DNA from: Actinomadura luzonensis
Lineage (GTDB): Bacteria > Actinomycetota > Actinomycetes > Streptosporangiales > Streptosporangiaceae
Length of the DNA stretch: 64,000 nucleotides
Direction: 5' to 3'
NCBI RefSeq assembly: GCF_022664455.2
Contig: NZ_JAKRKC020000001.1
Location: 1,989,001-2,053,000, forward strand
Shown here piece by piece: positions 8,877-18,217 of this stretch. Both the position numbers and the translations under genes were made by a program. Position 1 is the first letter of the stretch; the number at the start of each line of letters is the position of its first letter. The notes beneath the pieces are model-generated. The model saw only the letters and a program-made list of their open reading frames with translations, ran no database searches and was not told the DNA's origin.

Positions 8877-11415
8877 TCACTTGCGGCCGAACCGCACCCG
8901 GCGGGCCGTGGCGAACAGCGCCGCCGAGGCCGCGAACATCGCACCGAGCGCCAGGGCCAGCAGCGAGCCGCTGTTCATCCCGACGACGCCGGCGGGCTGC
9001 GCGGCGCTCATCAGGCCGATGTCGCCGACGGGCAGGCCGTGGGTGACCGAGCCCACCGCGCCGCCGACCGGCGTGGAGCCGACCAGGTCGGTCGCGGGAC
9101 TGAGCGGCGAGGACGGACGGGCCGGAGCGGACGGGACGCGCCCGTTGACGCCGGGGACGCCGGCGTTGCCCCGGCCGTGGCGGTCACCGTGGCCGGACAT
9201 CGCGAACCTGCCGGGCGTGACCTTGACCGGCGCGACCGGGGGCTGGGCGTCGGCGGGCAGGCCGGGCAGCTCGGGGAGCTGCGGCAGGCCGAAGGTGCGG
9301 GAGGCGTCCTCGACCAGCGGGATCGAGGAGGCGCCGCCGGTGCCGCGCTGCAGGCGGTTGGCGAGGCCGCCGTTGGCGAGGTCCTGGACGGGCTGGGTGA
9401 CGCTCTGGCCCGAGGTCAGCCCCTGGACGGGGGCCGCGAGGCCGCCCTCGCCCGTGGCGAGCTCCTGAACGGGCTGAGCGAGACCGCCCTGACCGGTCGC
9501 GAGCTCCTGAACGGGCTGAGCGAGACCGCCCTGACCCGTGGCGAGCTCCTGCACCGGCTGAGCGAGACCGCCCTGACCCGTGGCGAGCTCCTGCACCGGC
9601 TGGGCGACGCTGAGGCCGTCGGCGACGCCCGTTCCCATCCCCTGCGCGGCGCCCTTGGCGCCCTTGGCGCCCTTGGCGCCCTTCGGCCCCTTGGCGGCGG
9701 GCACGGCGTTCGGCCCGGCCACGGCCCCGCCGGCGCCGGTCGCGCCGGTCACTCCTTGCAGCGCGCCCAGGGCCGGGATGCCCTGGAGACCGCCCAGACC
9801 GCTCAGCGCCGGAACACCCTGCAGCCCGCCCAGCACCGGCAGCCCGGCACCCCCGGGAGCCGGGGCCGAGGGCAGCGCCGGCAGCCCGCCGTTGGCCGCC
9901 TTGAACTTGTCCGTGGCCCGGGCGAACGACCCCAGACCACCACGATCCGGCCCCGTCCGCCCGACGTGGGCCCCGCCGAGGCAGCCGGCCGCGGCGTCGC
10001 CCAGGACGGCGACGGCGTTGCCGCACACGTTCAGCGGCGCAGCGATCGGAGCCACCGCCTGGTTGCCGGCCAGCACCCCGGCCCGGCCGGAGGTCAGGTT
10101 GCCGCCCGCCCCCTGCTGCGGGACGACGCTCGCCCCGCCGACGCAGTGGGCCACGGCGTTGCCGAGCACCGCGGCCGCGTTGCCGCACACGTCGATCGGG
10201 GCCGCGATCGGCGCGACCGCCTGGTTGCCCGACCCGACGCCCGCGTCGCCCGAGGTGCGGTTGCCGCCCGCGCCCCGGCCGCCCTGCTTGACCGTGGCGC
10301 CGCCCGTGCAGCCGGCGAACGCGTGCCCGATCACCGCGGCCGCGTTGCCGCAGACGTTGACCGGGGCCGCGACCGGCGCGATGGCCTGGTTGCCGCTCAG
10401 CACGCCGGCGTCGCCCGAGGTGGTTGCCGCCCGCGCCTGGCGCGGCGGTGCGGGTGCGGGCCGCGCCCGCCGCCGGGGAGTCGTCGACCGACGCGCCGCC
10501 CGTGCAGCTCGCGGTCGCGTTGCCGACGGCGTTGCCGCAGGCGTCGACCGGCAGGGCGACCGGGCTCACGACCTGGTTGCCGCTGCCCGCGCCGAACCGC
10601 CCGTCGGTGTCGTTGCCGGACGATCCGGGCGCGGCCATGTGCCGGGCGGCCGCGTACGTGGCGCCGCCGCCGCCACCGCCGCCGCCGCCGTTGTGCACGG
10701 AGGAGCCGCCCTTGCAGCCGGCGAAGGCCCGGCCGACCGCGGCGACCGCGTTGCCGCAGATGTTGACCGGCACGGTGATCGGCGCGACCACCTGGTTGCC
10801 GCCCCCGACTCCCGCGTCGCCCGAGGTGTGGTTGCCGCCCGCGCCGGTGCCGGTGTTGTGCACGGAGGAGCCGCCCTTGCAGCCCGCGGTCGCGTCGCCG
10901 AAGATCGCGACCGCGTTGCCGCAGACGTTCAGCGGGGCGGAGATGGGCGCGGTGATCTGGTTGCCGCCGAGCACGGAGGCGTTGCCGGAGGTGCGGTTGC
11001 CGCCCGCGCCGCCCCGGCCGTGGTTGCGGACGGTCGCGCCGCCCTTGCAGCCGGCGTCGGACTTGCCGATCAGCGACACGGCGTTGCCGCAGGCGTTGAT
11101 CGGGGCGCTGATGGGGATGTTGACCTGGTTGCCGCCGCCGACCGAGGCGTTGCCCGAGGTCCTGTTGGGGATGCCGTTCCTGCGGCTGTCGACGACCGTC
11201 GCGCCGCCCTGCGAGGAGGCCTGCGCCGAGCCGATCGCCGCGACCGAGTTGCCGCTGATGTCGATCGGCAGGTTGACGGGCAGGTCGACCTGGTTGCCGC
11301 CGAGGACGGACGCGTCGCCGGAGGTGTCGGCGAGAGCGGTGCCGCTGCCGGCGAACGACATGACCGCCACCGCGAGAAGGGCGGCGGGGGTCGATGCCTT
11401 GGCCCACGTACGCAT
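8877..11415 (-). pseudogene. Eight-repeat chaplin surface protein with collagen-like and 14-residue repeats, frameshifted
   Basis: ATG at 11415 (AGGAG upstream) begins MRTWAKAS and a signal peptide ending ALA. Then come about eight chaplin-type repeats of 55-65 residues, each built as TSG(D/N)A-x-V-x-GGNQ, a valine/proline strand, CGNA and a second Cys. Five are in one frame. Near 10420 the normal GAGGTG(CG/TG)GTT reads GAGGTGGTT, a 2-base loss, and the last three repeats continue in the other frame. The rest has GAK/GPK collagen-like triplets, a 14-residue AQPVQELATGQGGL repeat about four times, and a C-terminal hydrophobic segment plus RRVRFGRK, probably a membrane/wall anchor. Chaplins form amyloid layers on aerial structures. 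Joined, it would be about 846 residues. It could be a real mutation or a sequencing error. Confidence 0.8.
9438..9605 (-). repeat. 42-bp in-frame tandem repeat inside the chaplin gene
   Basis: About four near-identical 42-bp copies code for LAQPVQELATGQGG. The DNA copies differ by only a few bases, which suggests recent expansion or gene-conversion-like homogenisation. This makes length variation between strains likely. Boundaries are approximate. Confidence 0.7.
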
Positions 11416-11629
11416 GATGAATGCTCCTAGTGGTTCTGGGGGGATACCTGAACGGATCGCGGACGTCCCGAGGCCGTGGTGACGGCGAAGGCCACGCACA
11501 GCGGGACCTCGGGATTCGCGAATCGGGAGAACTGACGTGTCACCCGCCGGCGGAGGGGATCAGGCCACGCTCCGCCGCGACACATGGGTCATCGGTGCTT
11601 GGGAGAGACCGGCCGTGCTGAGACTGGAT

Positions 11630-11646
11630 CGGTTCGGGACGAACCG
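11630..11646. terminator. Short hairpin downstream of the secreted-protein gene
   Basis: CGGTTCG, three bases, CGAACCG form a perfect 7-bp stem 24 bases beyond the stop of the minus-strand gene at 11670. There is no T-run, so it is a weak terminator candidate. Confidence 0.35.
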
Positions 11647-11669
11647 GCCGACCGGTGCCCGGGCGGGGA

Positions 11670-12290
11670 TCAGTCAGGTGAGAAGGAAGGGTCGTCCGCC
11701 GCTGTGCGGACGAGGGGGGGCAGCACGTACGCGACGGGGGCGCGCCATGCCTGCGGCCGCGGGTCGAAGAGCGACCTCGCGACGTCCCCGGAAACCGGCC
11801 CGAACGGGCCGCTGCCACCGCCGTTGGGCACCAGACCATTGGTGCTGTCCAGGATCTTGCCGGCGGTGGAAGGTGATGGCAGGCCAGGATCCTGCTGGCT
11901 GTTGAGCCCGGCCACCGTGCGCCCGGCCATGGCCTCGGCGTTGTCGGACGCCGCGAGGCCGCCTGCGCCCACGAGGGCGGGGAGGTGGGTGGAGCCGGCC
12001 TCCGCGTCCGCGGAGGCTCCTGTCGCCGCCTTCGCACCCGTCGCCGCGGTGGAGTCCGCGGCCGCCGGAGCGGCGGTGAGCATGCCGAACAGAACAGCGA
12101 GCAGCCACCCGGCGGCCATGACGGCGCCGATGTGAACCGCTCGCACGACGAGCCGACGGGCACCGGCCGCGAACCGCGCCATCCGGTCGTCCCGGTCGGC
12201 GATCGCGTTCTGTCCCGGGATCGCGGTCACGCGCACACGGCAAGCAGCGAGGGACATCTCCCTCAGCCGCTGCATCGCCGTGCCTGTCAC
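11670..12290 (-). CDS. Secreted Ala/Gly-rich protein of unknown function
   Basis: This 206-residue protein starts at GTG with GGGAGG five bases upstream. After a basic N-terminus there is one long hydrophobic segment (about residues 50-72, ending APAAADS), which works as a signal peptide or anchor. The mature part is Ala/Gly/Pro-rich, low in complexity, with no Cys and no recognised domain. Because the segment lies about 45 residues in, a later start (MARFAAGARR) would make a more usual signal peptide. It lies upstream of the chaplin gene on the same strand, and both products are exported, so a role in the cell surface is possible (inference only). Confidence 0.6.
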   Translation of the reverse strand: MTGTAMQRLREMSLAACRVRVTAIPGQNAIADRDDRMARFAAGARRLVVRAVHIGAVMAAGWLLAVLFGMLTAAPAAADSTAATGAKAATGASADAEAGSTHLPALVGAGGLAASDNAEAMAGRTVAGLNSQQDPGLPSPSTAGKILDSTNGLVPNGGGSGPFGPVSGDVARSLFDPRPQAWRAPVAYVLPPLVRTAADDPSFSPD

Positions 12291-12310
12291 GTGACCTCCC
12301 GAACTCCAGA

Positions 12311-12337
12311 ACCGGCCTCACAGGTCGTGAGGCCGGT
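12311..12337. promoter_or_regulatory. 10-bp inverted repeat in the leader of the secreted-protein gene
   Basis: ACCGGCCTCA, seven bases, TGAGGCCGGT form a perfect 10-bp stem starting 21 bases upstream of the start codon at 12290. It lies in the presumed 5' untranslated region or promoter, so it may be an operator or an RNA hairpin. There is no T-run after it in either direction. Confidence 0.4.
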
Positions 12338-12629
12338 CGTGGACTCACCCCTCAACGGTCCGTAACCGTAGCAGTACTCAAGGTCGCCGCAAGAGCTTTT
12401 CACCGGAGACCCAGCAATTCACCAAGTCCCCATCGGACACATCCCGCCCAACCCCCGCAATCCCTCAGGCCCCGTCCCACGCGCTCCCCATCACGGTCTC
12501 CCGCCCGCCCCATCCGGCCCTGCCGAAGACCATCCGAAGACTGGCCCGATACTTGGTATGACGCACTCCCCAGAGTTTGCTAACCTTACGGAGCCGACGC
12601 GAGATGACGGTCTCGCGTGCAGGCACCAA

Positions 12630-12715
12630 GTCCGGGTGGCGGAATAGGCAGACGCGCTAGCTTGAGGTGCTAGTGCCCAGTGATGGGCATGGGGGTTCAA
12701 GTCCCCCCTCGGACA
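12630..12715 (+). tRNA. tRNA-Leu (anticodon GAG)
   Basis: The cloverleaf can be folded by eye. The acceptor stem GTCCGGG pairs with CTCGGAC (one G-T), the anticodon stem CTAGC/GCTAG encloses loop TTGAGGT with anticodon GAG, there is a long variable arm typical of Leu, and the T arm is GGGGG-TTCAAGT-CCCCC. The discriminator base is A; CCA is not encoded. It is 86 nt long. The neighbouring serine integrase ends inside its 3' part, so this gene is probably the chromosomal integration site. Confidence 0.93.
12697..12715. other. Putative attachment site (tRNA-Leu 3' end)
   Basis: The last 19 bases of the tRNA are also the last codons and stop of the minus-strand integrase. Integrase genes lie next to their own attachment site in most integrative elements, so the junction between chromosome and element is expected here. 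A matching direct repeat that would mark the far end was not found in the window. Confidence 0.4.
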
Positions 12716-14358
12716 CACACCGCACGCACATGTGGGGGCTCCGGTTCGATCCGGGCCTCCACATATTGCTTTTCCGGGTAGTACGTGAGCTTTAGCCCCA
12801 GCTGCGTGTAGAGCTCGGCCTTGTCGTCGGGATCAGCCTGTCCGACGAGCCGCACCAAGTCGCCGACCTCCTCGATCATCGACCTGATCTCCGCGACGCT
12901 GATGGGCTGGGCGACCGGAACCGCCTTCAGTTCGCCCTCTAGGCGCGCGCGTTCGCTCTTCGTCTCGTTGATCCACAAGGAGATCTCGGTAGGGTCGCCT
13001 CCCGCGTCGAGCGCGGAGCGGTACTGGCTGAGCTTGCGGTCGCACCGCGACAGGCGTTTGCGCAGGTCGATCAGGGCCGCCGCCTCATTAGGGTCGATCG
13101 CCTGCTCGGCCATCGCCGCGATCGTCTGTTCCAGCCTGTTGGGCCCGAACGCAGTCCCGAGCCAGCCGTCGACCTCATCCAGGATTTCCGACTCCCGCAG
13201 GTAGACGACCTTAGGGTGGTCGAGGTCGTTGACGATGGCGTACTGAGCGGGGAAGCGGCACCGATAGTAAGCCTGCCGATTGTTCCAGTTGCCCTGCATA
13301 CGGCGCTCGCAGTACCCACAGAACAGCACGCCCCGGAAGGCGTAGGGACGCCGCGTGGGGTGGGGTCGCTGACTGAACGTGCCCCTGGCACGCGTGGCGA
13401 GAACCTCCTGAACGCGTTGATACTCCTCAACACTCACGATCGCGTCATGGACAGGGTGCTCCGACCAGATCCACTTGTCCTTGGTGTTCCACCGCTGTTT
13501 TGTGGTCGTCCCCAGCGCGACGTTCTCCACATCCAGGAGAATCTCGTCCTTGCGCTGCTTGTTCCACACCTGGTGGCCGGTGTAGCGCGGATTGGTGAGG
13601 ATCACCCGGACGGCGTACTTCGACCACGCCCGCTGATCCCGATGCTTGTTCCGCTCCGGGTCACTAGCGGAGGGCGACAAGATGCCCTGCAGGGTCAGAT
13701 CCTCGGCGATGTCCAGATAGCCGCGCCCCTTGAGGAACTCGCTGTAGATCCACCGCACCACCCGTGAGGTGACCGGATCGGGCAACAGCCGCCGCAGCCT
13801 CCGCCCATCGGCCGCCTTACCGGGGTTCGGGTGCGGACCAGCATCCTGGAGCGTGTACCCGTACGGCGGACGCCCACCGAGAAACCTGCCCTCGGTCGCT
13901 GTGATCGCCGCCATCGCGGCTCGTACCCGGATCTTGATACGGTTCCGCTCGCCCTTCGACAGACCGCCGAAGACGCCCATGATCATGTCGTGGGCCTCGT
14001 TGGCGGGATCGATGGGCCCGCCGACCTCAGGCACCCACAGCGGTACCCCGAAGTGCTCGAACAACGGGAACGTGAGGCTGTACTGGTTGCCGTAGAACGC
14101 CCGCTGCGGCTCCCCGATCACCACTGCGTCGAAGCCTCGACGCGCGTCTTTCAACTCCTCGATCAGCGCCGCCGCGTGCGGCCGGAGCTGCCAGGGGATC
14201 GAGCGGGACTTGTCGACGTCGAAGAACTCGGCGACGATCTCGCCGCCCCGCGACTCGATCAGCGCCCGCGCCCGATGCAGCTGCCAGGCCCGCGACGCCT
14301 CCGGGTCCTGGTTGTCCTCTGTCGACACCCGGCCGTAGAAGCCGAACCTGATCGTCAT
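12697..14358 (-). CDS. Large serine recombinase (integrase)
   Basis: This is a 553-residue large serine recombinase. The N-terminal catalytic domain opens FGFYGRVSTEDNQ, with the nucleophile Ser at about residue 12 and GGLSKGERNRIKIRVR as the long E-helix. The recombinase domain follows (GRPPYGY, then the RVVRWIYSEFLKG and NPRYTGHQVWNK regions), with a zinc-ribbon-like CGYCERRM...YYRC and a coiled-coil region (about 440-500). It catalyses site-specific integration and excision. ATG overlaps the stop of a small upstream ORF (ATGA), with AGGAG upstream. Unusually, the last codons and stop are supplied by the tRNA-Leu gene. Confidence 0.92.
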   Translation of the reverse strand: MTIRFGFYGRVSTEDNQDPEASRAWQLHRARALIESRGGEIVAEFFDVDKSRSIPWQLRPHAAALIEELKDARRGFDAVVIGEPQRAFYGNQYSLTFPLFEHFGVPLWVPEVGGPIDPANEAHDMIMGVFGGLSKGERNRIKIRVRAAMAAITATEGRFLGGRPPYGYTLQDAGPHPNPGKAADGRRLRRLLPDPVTSRVVRWIYSEFLKGRGYLDIAEDLTLQGILSPSASDPERNKHRDQRAWSKYAVRVILTNPRYTGHQVWNKQRKDEILLDVENVALGTTTKQRWNTKDKWIWSEHPVHDAIVSVEEYQRVQEVLATRARGTFSQRPHPTRRPYAFRGVLFCGYCERRMQGNWNNRQAYYRCRFPAQYAIVNDLDHPKVVYLRESEILDEVDGWLGTAFGPNRLEQTIAAMAEQAIDPNEAAALIDLRKRLSRCDRKLSQYRSALDAGGDPTEISLWINETKSERARLEGELKAVPVAQPISVAEIRSMIEEVGDLVRLVGQADPDDKAELYTQLGLKLTYYPEKQYVEARIEPEPPHVRAVCVRGGT

Positions 14359-14540
14359 TTCTCCTGCTCCTTCACGGTGTGCGGCTGCTTCACGCGGGCG
14401 ACGGCCTTGAGCAGGATCCGGAGCACTACGCCCGCCGCGCCGGGGGTGAGCCTGAGCTCCTCCCCCGGCACGACCAACCGCAGCCCGCTACCCGCGCCGT
14501 TCACGCCCCGCCCCGGCTCGGAACGAGTTCCCGCGCCCAC
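14355..14540 (-). CDS. Small ORF coupled to the integrase
   Basis: This 61-residue ORF has a stop that overlaps the integrase start in ATGA, implying translational coupling. The middle, LVVPGEELRLTPGAAGVVLRILLKAVARVKQ, is well formed, while the N-terminal ~20 residues are Gly/Arg-rich, so the true start could be an internal GTG. No family is recognised. Small genes placed before integrases often encode excisionase or regulatory proteins, but there is no HTH visible here. Confidence 0.5.
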   Translation of the reverse strand: MGAGTRSEPGRGVNGAGSGLRLVVPGEELRLTPGAAGVVLRILLKAVARVKQPHTVKEQEK

Positions 14541-14732
14541 CGGCGACCGATTTGGGCCCTACGGGCCCGACCGCCCCGGCGGCCCTACATGACCGCTCGC
14601 CTCGACAACCGATGTCAATCACCGCCTGGACACGAACCCCCGCCCCTCGAGCCGCTGACGGCCATACACAACCTGTGGACAACGAGTCCAGGCATCGCTC
14701 GCCGCAGTCCCTGCCGCCGTAGAAGGTCGCCC

Positions 14733-15587
14733 TCATCCCCGACCATCCCCTGTGCGGAGAATGAGAAGGTCCTCGTGCGCCACGGCACACACCGGCCGCC
14801 CCTTCTCTTCGTTCCTCCACGCCTCCAGCATCTGGAAGAACGATGCTCGGTTGATCAGCCGGCCATCCCGGAGCCCACACAGCAACGCCGCCAGGCGGTG
14901 CGTGAGCACCAGGCCGGCCGCCTCTGCGGTCTCGATGACCTGCCCAGGAAGATCGACAAGGTGTCCGTTCACCCGGATCGGCCGAACCGTGATCGCGACG
15001 ACTCCACCAGGCCTCAGCAGCTGCCCGCACCGAGCGAGAATCTGCCCGAAGCCCTCCATCAGCTGGGGCAACCGCTGGTGGGCGAGATTGCGCTTGTCTG
15101 TGGAGTACCGGTGGTTCGACTTCTGCACCGGCCCGCCGCCTTCCCGGCTTCCGCACCGGACATGACCGTGCGTCCGCACCCCGTAGGGCGGAGAGGTCAG
15201 CACCAGCGCCGCCATGCCCTGAAGGTCCCCGAACACCGTTGCGATGTTCCGCGCATCCCCACAGGCCACCCGGGCGAATCCAGTGGCGCCCTGAGAGCGG
15301 GCGTGCTGAACGTTGGCGGCAGTGAGGCCGGCGAAGTCAGCCTCGTACTCCATCCCCGCAGCGTGCCGCCCCAGATGCACCGCCTCGACCAAGGTGGTCC
15401 CGATTCCGCACATCGGATCCACCACCAGGTCCCCCGGTTCGGTAAACGCGGAGATGACCTGTGAGGCGATCGACGGGAGCATCTTGCCCGGATGCCTCAT
15501 CGAATCGGCGACATATCGGCCGCGCCGCTGCACCCGCGACTGCAGCTGCCCTGTAGCAAGTACCGACGGCAGCACGCTCTCGCTCAT
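14733..15587 (-). CDS. DNA (N4-cytosine/N6-adenine-type) methyltransferase
   Basis: Starting at the ATG at 15587 this protein is 284 residues. It has the SAM-binding motif VVDPMCGIGTTLVEA and, about 80 residues later, the catalytic TSPPYGVR of amino-methyltransferases. The order is motif I then motif IV. A short target-recognition region follows, and then RPGGVVAITVRP. It could methylate DNA bases; TRM11-like RNA methylases share the same plan, so the substrate is not certain. Its start overlaps the stop of the upstream methyltransferase-like gene (ATGA), and GGAGGTG precedes it. No cognate nuclease is next to it, so it may be a solitary methylase of the mobile element. Confidence 0.8.
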   Translation of the reverse strand: MSESVLPSVLATGQLQSRVQRRGRYVADSMRHPGKMLPSIASQVISAFTEPGDLVVDPMCGIGTTLVEAVHLGRHAAGMEYEADFAGLTAANVQHARSQGATGFARVACGDARNIATVFGDLQGMAALVLTSPPYGVRTHGHVRCGSREGGGPVQKSNHRYSTDKRNLAHQRLPQLMEGFGQILARCGQLLRPGGVVAITVRPIRVNGHLVDLPGQVIETAEAAGLVLTHRLAALLCGLRDGRLINRASFFQMLEAWRNEEKGRPVCAVAHEDLLILRTGDGRG

Positions 15588-16453
15588 CGAGCACCTCCGC
15601 CGGGACGAGCGAACAGACACACGTCCGCATGCACCGACACCACCGGCGGCAACTCCGCGGACTGAGCCCGGCGAAGCTGCGCCAGCTCCGCCGGGCCAGC
15701 CTGAACAACTAGCGTGTCGCCCTCAACGGGCACACGTACTGCGATGACGTGCTGCACGTAGGCAAGCCCCACGGCAGCCGCGCGCCGGATGATCCCCGGA
15801 GCCAAATCTATGAGCCTGCCCCGCTCGTGGCGCGCTGTCGTGATCACTGCCAGGTGTCCGCCCGGCGTGAGAGCACGCCGTGCATCCTCCAGGAACCGAC
15901 CGAGCTGTGGCATCGCCAGCGTAGGCTGCTCCGTCCTGCACGAAGGACATGACGTCGATTTTGAGCCGACTGCCCATCCGACCTCGGGATGGAGCGGAAG
16001 AGCTGCGATCAGCAGGTCGACCTTGCCCTCGAAGCCGGACAGCGCCTCCCGCATCTCATGCGGCCCGTGTGGACGCAGCCGAACCGCCGCCCGCTGCTCC
16101 GCTGTGAGTCCCTGCCGAAGGCGACCGACCAGGTGCTGAGCGACCGGGAGACGCGGAACGAAACCGATCCCCAACCGCCCCATCTCCGCCGCTGCGACGA
16201 GCACGGTCTCGCTCGTCGTGAAGACATCCGCGACGACCCCGCCCGGGCGGGTGCAGGCGTCGATCAAATGCCGCGCCAGTTCCCGCCCCACAGTCTGACG
16301 ATGCCGGCCGCATATTGCTTCGCCCGCACACGGGCCGTCCTTGGCCCTGGCCGTTTCGGTCGTGGTGTCAGAACACAGCCACACCGAGAGCGGCACCAGC
16401 CGCCTTTCGGCAGCCCGCGAGCCTCTCGGCCGCGGTTCTTGCTTCTTGCTCAT
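15584..16453 (-). CDS. Methyltransferase-like partner protein lacking the catalytic motif
   Basis: This is a 289-residue protein with the outline of the methyltransferase downstream: a TRPGGVVADVFTTSETVLVAA segment in place of motif I, LLIAALPLH where (T/S)PPY would be, CPSCRTEQ (a Cys pair), LTPGGHLAVIT, and a similar C-terminus. The SAM loop and the catalytic PPY are both altered, so it is probably not active by itself. The ATGA overlap with the active gene suggests the two are made together, perhaps as a heterodimer (inference). It could also be a decaying duplicate, but the ORF is intact. Confidence 0.65.
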   Translation of the reverse strand: MSKKQEPRPRGSRAAERRLVPLSVWLCSDTTTETARAKDGPCAGEAICGRHRQTVGRELARHLIDACTRPGGVVADVFTTSETVLVAAAEMGRLGIGFVPRLPVAQHLVGRLRQGLTAEQRAAVRLRPHGPHEMREALSGFEGKVDLLIAALPLHPEVGWAVGSKSTSCPSCRTEQPTLAMPQLGRFLEDARRALTPGGHLAVITTARHERGRLIDLAPGIIRRAAAVGLAYVQHVIAVRVPVEGDTLVVQAGPAELAQLRRAQSAELPPVVSVHADVCLFARPGGGAR

Positions 16454-16539
16454 CTACGGTGACCCGCGACGGTCACCCGTTCCCATGTACTGAAACACCA
16501 GATGATCGGCGCCAGTTGGAACCCTTCGCGCCTCCTTAG

Positions 16540-17645
16540 TGGGCGTTTGGTCCTGTCTGATCCCGGGTTCAGGTGCCGCGCCAGGTGGGGGTGTTTTCGC
16601 CGGTGAGGCGGCGGGTCATGAGGTCGATCATGGCGATGTGGATCATGGCTTCGGAGCGGTCGGGACGGGCTTCGTAGTCGCGGACCAGGCGGCGGCGCAG
16701 CATCAGCCAGCCGAGGGTGCGCTCGGCCACCCAACGCCGCGGCAGCGGGGTGAATCCCCTGGTCGCCGGGTCACGGCGGACGACTTCGACGTCGATGCCC
16801 AGGGCGGCGGCGCCCTCGATGACGGTGGTGCGGTAGGCGCTGTCGGCCCAGGCCTTGGCCAGGGGCAGGCTGAGCTGCGGCGACCTGGGTCAGCAGTGGC
16901 AGGCCGGCGGCGCTGTCGGAGATGCCGGCGGCGGTGACCAGCACGGCCAGGAGCAGGCCGAGGGTGTCGGTGACGATGCTGCGTTTGCGTCCGGCGATCT
17001 TCTTGCCGGCGTCGTAGCCCTGGCCGGTGGCCGGGACGTTGGCGGAGGTTTTGACGCTCTGGGCGTCGATCACGCACGCGCTCGGGTCGGGATCCCGTCC
17101 GGCGGCGGTGCGTACGTGGCGGCGCAGCAGGCTGGTGAGCTGCTCGAAGATGCCGTCCTTTTGCCAGTCGCGGAAGTAGGCATAGGCGGTCTGCCAGGGC
17201 GGGTACTCGTGCGGCAGGTAGCGCCAGGGGATGCCGGTGCGGTTGACGTAGAGGATCGCATCGAGGATGGTGCGCAGGTCGTGTTCGGGCGGCCGGCCGA
17301 TGTCCAGGGCGCCGGCGCGGCGTTGGCTGCGCCAGGCGGTCAGCACGGGCTCGACGAGCGCCCAGCGGGCGTCGGACAGATCGCTGGGATAGGGTCGCGG
17401 TTCGGTCATGTCTTCGGCGTACTGCCGCGCGGAGTGGCCGGCCAGACGGCTGTGCGGCCGTCGATCAAACGTGGGCGAAGCACCGCGTATTGGGATGAGA
17501 CAGGATCTTCTGGTGTCAGACGGACGTATCGCCTGCGCCGAAATCACCGATTCGGCTTCAGCGGGGTCGAAACGTGCAGGAAACCGGCAGCCGCGCCCGC
17601 GGAGCAAAACTCGCTATACGGCACCAATAGGGCCTAAACGCCCAC
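16540..17645 (-). mobile_element. IS5-type insertion sequence, 1106 bp, with inverted repeats and TTA target duplication
   Basis: The left end GTGGGCGTTTGG and the right end reading inward GTGGGCGTTTAGG are inverted repeats, continuing imperfectly inward. TTA lies immediately outside both ends (16537-16539 and 17646-17648), a 3-bp target-site duplication that shows a discrete insertion. The element holds one transposase gene on the minus strand, which is frameshifted. It has inserted next to an older transposase remnant. Confidence 0.8.
16569..17409 (-). pseudogene. IS5-family DDE transposase, frameshifted
   Basis: The ATG at 17409 gives MTEPRPYPSDLSDARWALVEP, then GIPWRYLPHEYPPWQTAYAYF and CVIDAQSVKTS (first Asp of the DDE triad), with KRSIVTDTLGLLL. 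Near 16870 the frame changes by one base. In the new frame the protein continues AWADSAYRTT (second Asp) and RRWVAERTLGWL (the Glu motif), ending WRGT at 16569. No A-rich slippery site is seen at the shift, so this is more likely a disabling mutation than programmed frameshifting, although some IS5 elements do use two frames. Confidence 0.75.
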
Positions 17646-17657
17646 TTAGACGTCGTC

Positions 17658-18140
17658 TCATTTGGTGAGTCGGCGGGAGCAAATGAGGGCCGCAGCGATG
17701 GCGACGAAGGAGGCGAAGTGATCTGCCCGGCTTCGTAGCGGCGGTGTAGGCGTCCGCAGCCGGCTAGCCAGGAGACCGTCCGCTCAACGACCCAGCGATG
17801 GCGGCCCAACCGTTGGCTGGACTCGACCCCTCGGCGTGCGATACGCGGGACGATGCCGCGGCTGCGCAGGAAAGCGCGCAGGTGCGGGTAGTCGTAGCCC
17901 TTGTCGCCATGGAGCTTGGCAGGCCGGCGGCGTCGGGGTCCGCGGTGAGAGCGGATCGGCGGGACGCTCCGGATCGGCGGTTCCAACGCCAGGCTGCCGT
18001 GCGTGTTGGCGGCACTGATCGCGATGGAGATGGACAGGCCGGTTCGTTCGGCGATGAGGTGGATTTTCGACCCGTTCTTGCCGCGATCGACAGGATTTGA
18101 ACCTAATGAGTTCCCCCCTTGGCTGCCCGGACGCTGAACC
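17658..18140 (-). pseudogene. Remnant of a second IS5-family transposase
   Basis: Fragments in shifting frames read SVRAAKGG, then GSNPVDRGKNGSKIHLIAER, LHGDKGYDYPHLRAF, RRWVVERTVSW in variant form (HRWVVERTVSWL) and finally FASFVAIAAALICSRRLTK. These are the central and C-terminal parts of an IS5/IS427-type transposase. At least two frame changes are needed (near 18105 and near 17715), and the N-terminal half is absent. It is therefore an old, dead copy. It lies directly beside the intact-ended IS. Confidence 0.7.
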
Positions 18141-18217
18141 GGCTCCTACCCTGCGCTCGGAAGGACAATTCTGGCGAACATCCCTGGAAGCAGGGTGCGC
18201 TCTCGTACCCTTCTTGA

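Noticed and set aside
18070..18115. A GGTTCAAATCC sequence on the minus strand that looks like a tRNA T-arm and possible attR.
   Set aside because: It reads GSNPVDRG in the IS5 transposase remnant, and no acceptor or anticodon stems can be folded around it.
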